A stretch of DNA of 52,013 bases, taken from the NCBI RefSeq assembly GCF_000495435.3, contig NZ_AXUN02000233.1, forward strand, positions 1 through 52,013. The letters are read 5' to 3'. Under the pieces are notes generated by a model, which ran no database searches, was not told the DNA's origin, and saw nothing but the letters and a program-made list of their open reading frames with translations. This DNA is from Youngiibacter fragilis 232.1 (GTDB taxonomy: Bacteria > Bacillota > Clostridia > Clostridiales > Clostridiaceae). Shown piece by piece: positions 49,027 through 52,013 of this stretch; position 1 is the stretch's first letter; each line of letters opens with the position of its first letter. The position numbers were made by a program, and so were the translations under genes.

Positions 49027-51375
49027 ATGCTATACAAAAACATCCTAAGAAGTTTTAGCAGAAAATGGATCCAGCTCCTGGCATTGGGGGGCATTGTCCT
49101 ATTATGCTCCGCCATATATTCCATGATGTTCTATTCACTTTCAAGCTTTGAGGATCCAACGAGACAGTTCCTTGAAGAGTACAGGCTGGAGGACTTCTCA
49201 ATTGAAATGAAGCCGGTACTGACTCAGAAGGAGCTTACTGACCCTGACCTTGCCGTTCTTGCTGCCCAGGGTAAATACACACTCTCAGACATCAAGGAGG
49301 AAGATCCCAATCTTTTCTTCTCTCTGGCACAGGATCGGATAAGTGAGTTTAGCAGCCACTATTCTGGATTTGAACTCGAGCTCCGCCAGTACAGGATCAT
49401 CAGCTATAGTCTAAACGGCACAGAACACAAGGCCATGGTCCTTAAAGATGCCGAGAGGATTAACCTCTCCATGATTGAGGAAGGAACCTCACCATCATCG
49501 GACAGTGAAATCTGCGTCAGCAGAGTCTATGCCCGAAAAAACAATCTGGAGATCGGAGACAGCCTGTCAATCGGAGGCCGGTCATACGTACTATCAGGAT
49601 TTGTTCTGTTCCCCGACTACAACTTCCCGATGATTGACAACAGCTTCAATGTAAACACCGGAATCCAGACTACAGCCCTTATGTCTGATAACGCATTTGA
49701 AGCCCTGGGTGGCGACGAAGGATTCCACCTTTCTGGAGCAAGCTTATCAGGTACTCCAGTGGACGACAGCTTCTACAAATATGACATAGACTACGTCAGC
49801 ACACTCACTGACAAAGAAACTACCTTGTGGAGCGGAGCTATTTTTAGCGAGATGACCCAGGGTTGGGTAATGGGAATCGGACTGTCTCTATTTATTGGAG
49901 CCATCGGTGCAGCGGTGGTAGCCCTGATGCTTTATCATCTGCTCCATGGCCAGCGCAGCCAGATAGGCCTGATGAAGGCTATCGGATATAGTAAAGGAAG
50001 GATAGCCAAACCATACTTGCTGTCCATTTCACTCTTTACGTTTCTCCTTCTTCTGGCAGGGTATTTTGTAGGATACCTTCTTTCAGAGCCTATGAAGGGG
50101 CTATATGTTGATTTCTATCTGGTTCCTTACGTACCTATCGTCCATAAGTTTGGAATCTTCGCCACTTCTGTATTTGTCCCTCTCCTGTTTTTCAGCAACA
50201 TTTCAGCGTTTATCATCTCCCGGATCCTTAGTGAGCGCCCCCTTTCCCTGCTGCATCCCCCGGTCCCAAAGGTTCAGGGGTCTGTAATGCAGAGTGTTTC
50301 AAAGCTTCTCAAGCGAATGAAGGCCTCTACCAAGTTCAAGTATCTTTACGCCATGCGCAATACGCTTTCCTTCATTGTTTTCTTTGTAGGAATACTGTTT
50401 TTCACCATACTGATTCAGTTTTCCTTCATGACTAAGGGCATTGTCCAGCGTATGACCGTTGGATACCTGGACAAGGTCGATTACGAATACATAGCCTTTG
50501 TGGATCCAATCAGACCGCTGCCCCTGCCTGCTGAAGGAGAGGAGAAGTTCCTTAAATATCCTTACGCGGATATGGATGGACTGACTGTATCAATGGAGGG
50601 TATTTCCCCTTACTCCACCCTCTACAGGCTATACGATGATAAGGATAGGGTAATCACATCGGAGCTTGTCAATGGTGTTGTAATAAGCAGGAGACTGTCG
50701 ATGAAGGAGGGAATCGATACAGGAGATTCTATCAGTGTGAGGATAGAAGATGATTTGTACAGTTTCAGGGTCAACGGAGTTGCAGATGAGTTCCTGGGTG
50801 ACAGCATCTATCTGGATATCACAAGTCTGAGCATGATCCTGAGTTCGGGGGCCGATTCGGACCTTTTCAGCGGAGTCTATGCGAAATCCGAGCCATCGGC
50901 TTCATCCTATGAGTCAGTCACAAGCAAGGCTTCAATCATCGAACAGTCATCTGCAATGTCTGAGTTTGTCAATGTCGTCACTTCTGCGATGGTAGGCGGT
51001 TCAGCCCTTATTTCAACTTTCCTCCTGTTTGTGCTGTCTTCCCTTACAGTAGAGGGCAGCTACTACCAGATTTCACTTTTGAAGGTACTTGGCTATAGCA
51101 AGCGTGAGGTCAACAGGATGATTCTGAACAGCTACCTGGCATTTTCAGTGGTATCTTATTTCCTCTCCATCCCTTTGGCACTCCTGGTAATAAAGGGATT
51201 GATGCGTATTTTCGCCTCGGGATATAGAATTCTTATTCCCTTCGAGTTCCAGCTTCTCCAGATCATCTGGGGTTTGTTGTTTGTCATTGGCATATTCTAC
51301 GTTGGTTCAGCAATTTCCAGGCGCCGCATCAGCAAGGTCCCACTGCAGGAGGTCCTAAAGGCATACGGAGAATAA
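49027..51375 (+). CDS. FtsX-type ABC transporter permease (two FtsX domains)
   Basis: A 782-residue permease with about eight membrane segments: one N-terminal (residues 14-36), three in 279-400 (first FtsX domain), one near 447-468 and three in 647-765 (second FtsX domain, closed by PLQEVLKAYGE). Two large extracytoplasmic domains lie at about 37-278 and 469-646. This arrangement is of the MacB-like group used for export of antimicrobial peptides or for sensing them. AGGAGG lies four bases before the ATG. No two-component or membrane-fusion gene is adjacent. A substrate cannot be assigned. Confidence 0.9.
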   Translation: MLYKNILRSFSRKWIQLLALGGIVLLCSAIYSMMFYSLSSFEDPTRQFLEEYRLEDFSIEMKPVLTQKELTDPDLAVLAAQGKYTLSDIKEEDPNLFFSLAQDRISEFSSHYSGFELELRQYRIISYSLNGTEHKAMVLKDAERINLSMIEEGTSPSSDSEICVSRVYARKNNLEIGDSLSIGGRSYVLSGFVLFPDYNFPMIDNSFNVNTGIQTTALMSDNAFEALGGDEGFHLSGASLSGTPVDDSFYKYDIDYVSTLTDKETTLWSGAIFSEMTQGWVMGIGLSLFIGAIGAAVVALMLYHLLHGQRSQIGLMKAIGYSKGRIAKPYLLSISLFTFLLLLAGYFVGYLLSEPMKGLYVDFYLVPYVPIVHKFGIFATSVFVPLLFFSNISAFIISRILSERPLSLLHPPVPKVQGSVMQSVSKLLKRMKASTKFKYLYAMRNTLSFIVFFVGILFFTILIQFSFMTKGIVQRMTVGYLDKVDYEYIAFVDPIRPLPLPAEGEEKFLKYPYADMDGLTVSMEGISPYSTLYRLYDDKDRVITSELVNGVVISRRLSMKEGIDTGDSISVRIEDDLYSFRVNGVADEFLGDSIYLDITSLSMILSSGADSDLFSGVYAKSEPSASSYESVTSKASIIEQSSAMSEFVNVVTSAMVGGSALISTFLLFVLSSLTVEGSYYQISLLKVLGYSKREVNRMILNSYLAFSVVSYFLSIPLALLVIKGLMRIFASGYRILIPFEFQLLQIIWGLLFVIGIFYVGSAISRRRISKVPLQEVLKAYGE

Positions 51376-51456
51376 ACAATAGGGCCACTAATGTTTCACT
51401 AAAATGATCACGCAGAACACCAATCAATATGCATACTTCAAGAAACTCAGTTTTCT

Positions 51457-51473
51457 ATACAATATCGTTGTAT
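51457..51473. promoter_or_regulatory. Palindrome in the promoter region of the 49-residue gene
   Basis: ATACAA-TATCG-TTGTAT is a perfect 6-bp-arm palindrome, three bases upstream of a TATAAA that could be the -10. It is probably an operator for the small membrane gene at 51500. Confidence 0.4.
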
Positions 51474-51499
51474 CGTATAAAGCCTTAGGAGGATGTAAA

Positions 51500-51649
51500 A
51501 TGAATACAAAGAACCAAGGATATGTAATGGCGCTAGTTGGATCCATATTGCTGTTATATAATGCACTTAGCTACATTTTTGGTTGGGAAAGCCGAAGCAG
51601 CGCATTTACGATTTTGGGACTGATATTTGTTATAATAGGTGTCAACTAA
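51500..51649 (+). CDS. Small membrane protein, 49 residues
   Basis: AGGAGG lies seven bases before the ATG, an excellent site, so translation is likely. The protein, MNTKNQGYVMALVGSILLLY... , has two membrane segments (residues about 8-25 and 34-48) joined by a short GWESRSS loop, and ends IIGVN. It is not recognised. Its TAA stop lies at the presumed left end of the IscB element, so the 3' end of the gene would supply the guide of that element. The upstream in-frame extension to 51404 crosses the promoter and is rejected. Confidence 0.65.
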   Translation: MNTKNQGYVMALVGSILLLYNALSYIFGWESRSSAFTILGLIFVIIGVN

Positions 51650-51912
51650 CCCTCGACTGAAGTCGAAGGCATGAAGGAGCAATCCATTGTGCCTGGTTGA
51701 TTAGCCTAAGTGCTTCGGCACTACGTTGTTTTTGTCATAACACCTACGGACGTCCATCCTAATCCGTGGCTCTGTTGCCTGTGATTAAAAGTTCTCTTGG
51801 GTTAACGGGAACGGTGTTGCAGGCGTAAAAAGCAATTACAACATTGGCGAAGGATGCCAACTGGCAATTTTGCCGGAATTATGTACTTAACTACATCAAG
51901 AAAGGGGTGCCG
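51643..51912 (+). ncRNA. HEARO/omega-RNA candidate upstream of iscB
   Basis: About 265 gene-free bases between the small membrane gene and an IscB-type start. Several hairpins are visible: CCTCGACT-GA-AGTCGAAGG (51650), AGTGC-TTCG-GCACT (near 51710), ACGGA/TCCGT (near 51745-51768), and TGCCA/TGGCA (near 51868-51880). In known IscB and IsrB systems the guide RNA (HEARO RNA in Rfam) is made from just this place, with its 5' guide taken from the DNA left of the element. Fold and ends were judged by eye. Confidence 0.65.
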
Positions 51913-51914
51913 GT

Positions 51915-52013
51915 TTGGTCTACATTTTAAGTAAAAATGGAAATCCACTTATGCCTACCAATCGGCATGGAAAAGTGAAGCATCTGTTGAAGGATGGCAA
52001 GGCAAAAGTGGTA
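51915..52013 (+). CDS. iscB: IscB/IsrB-family RNA-guided nuclease, N-terminal part
   Basis: The frame begins at a TTG with GGGGTG five bases upstream and runs off the end of the window after 33 codons. It reads [20 protein letters not shown] then [12 protein letters not shown], the N-terminal PLMP (RRXRR) domain shared by IscB and IsrB, ancestors of Cas9. IscB later has a RuvC nuclease split by a bridge helix and an HNH domain; IsrB lacks HNH. Which one this is cannot be told here. The encoded protein would bind the upstream omega RNA and cut DNA matching its guide. Confidence 0.85.
   Translation, partial: MVYILSKNGNPLMPTNRHGKVKHLLKDGKAKVV

Overview
This window looks like a chromosomal segment of a low-to-moderate GC anaerobic Bacillota, most likely class Clostridia. 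The reasons are its GatCAB amidotransferase operon, Rex, an Nfn-type transhydrogenase pair, a CIRCE-controlled groESL operon, a T-box leader, a SigI/RsgI-type protein, frequent TTG/GTG starts with strong AGGAGG sites, and many extended -10 (TGnTATAAT) promoters. No rRNA, tRNA or CRISPR array was seen.

Layout. 1-11 kb is a mostly minus-strand housekeeping block: AIR-synthase-like protein, rph, rdgB and a YfcE-type phosphodiesterase in one operon, then gatCAB, then pcrA-ligA with a small membrane protein. 11-16 kb holds an RsuA-family pseudouridine synthase, pgi, a SprT-like metalloprotein and three tandem paralogues of a small CC/Se-motif family. 16-19.5 kb holds a HAD phosphatase, a Fic protein and a DUF4143 ATPase preceded by four 23-bp tandem repeats. 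19.6-22.8 kb is guaBA behind a complete guanine riboswitch, terminator and consensus promoter. 23-26.6 kb holds another HAD phosphatase, a minimal prepilin/prepilin-peptidase pair, and a second DUF4143 ATPase behind a 26-bp perfect palindrome. 26.7-32 kb holds groESL with CIRCE, then a MATE exporter, LysR regulator and MBL hydrolase in a row. 32.3-40.6 kb holds a Lit-like membrane protein, nfnA-nfnB-ogg, rex, an alpha/beta hydrolase, an unusual SigI-C/RsgI fusion protein, a glutaredoxin and an RluF-type synthase. 40.6-40.9 kb is a cluster of DnaA-box-like sites. 40.9-43.8 kb is a two-component system downstream of a secreted CpxP/Spy-like protein. 43.9-45.7 kb is a cysteine-type T-box leader driving the cystine carrier tcyP.

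From about 45.7 kb to the end the DNA is accessory: a decayed IS200/IS605 element (TnpA remnant, frameshifted and internally deleted TnpB, terminal hairpins), a broken methyltransferase, an ABC exporter pair of MacB/FtsX type, a 49-residue membrane protein, and, running off the window edge, the structured leader (HEARO/omega-RNA candidate) and first 33 codons of an IscB/IsrB-family RNA-guided nuclease gene with its PLMP motif.

The strongest observations are: (i) the IscB-type gene with its upstream candidate guide RNA abutting a stop codon; (ii) a single protein joining a SigI C-terminal (region 4-like) domain to an RsgI anti-sigma core, with no sigma-2 domain; (iii) the Cys T-box/tcyP unit, where the specifier, the discriminator-pairing base and the gene all agree; (iv) the DnaA-box cluster; and (v) three tandem CC/Se paralogues with stepwise loss of the cysteine motif. 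All family assignments were made by reading motifs, not by database search.
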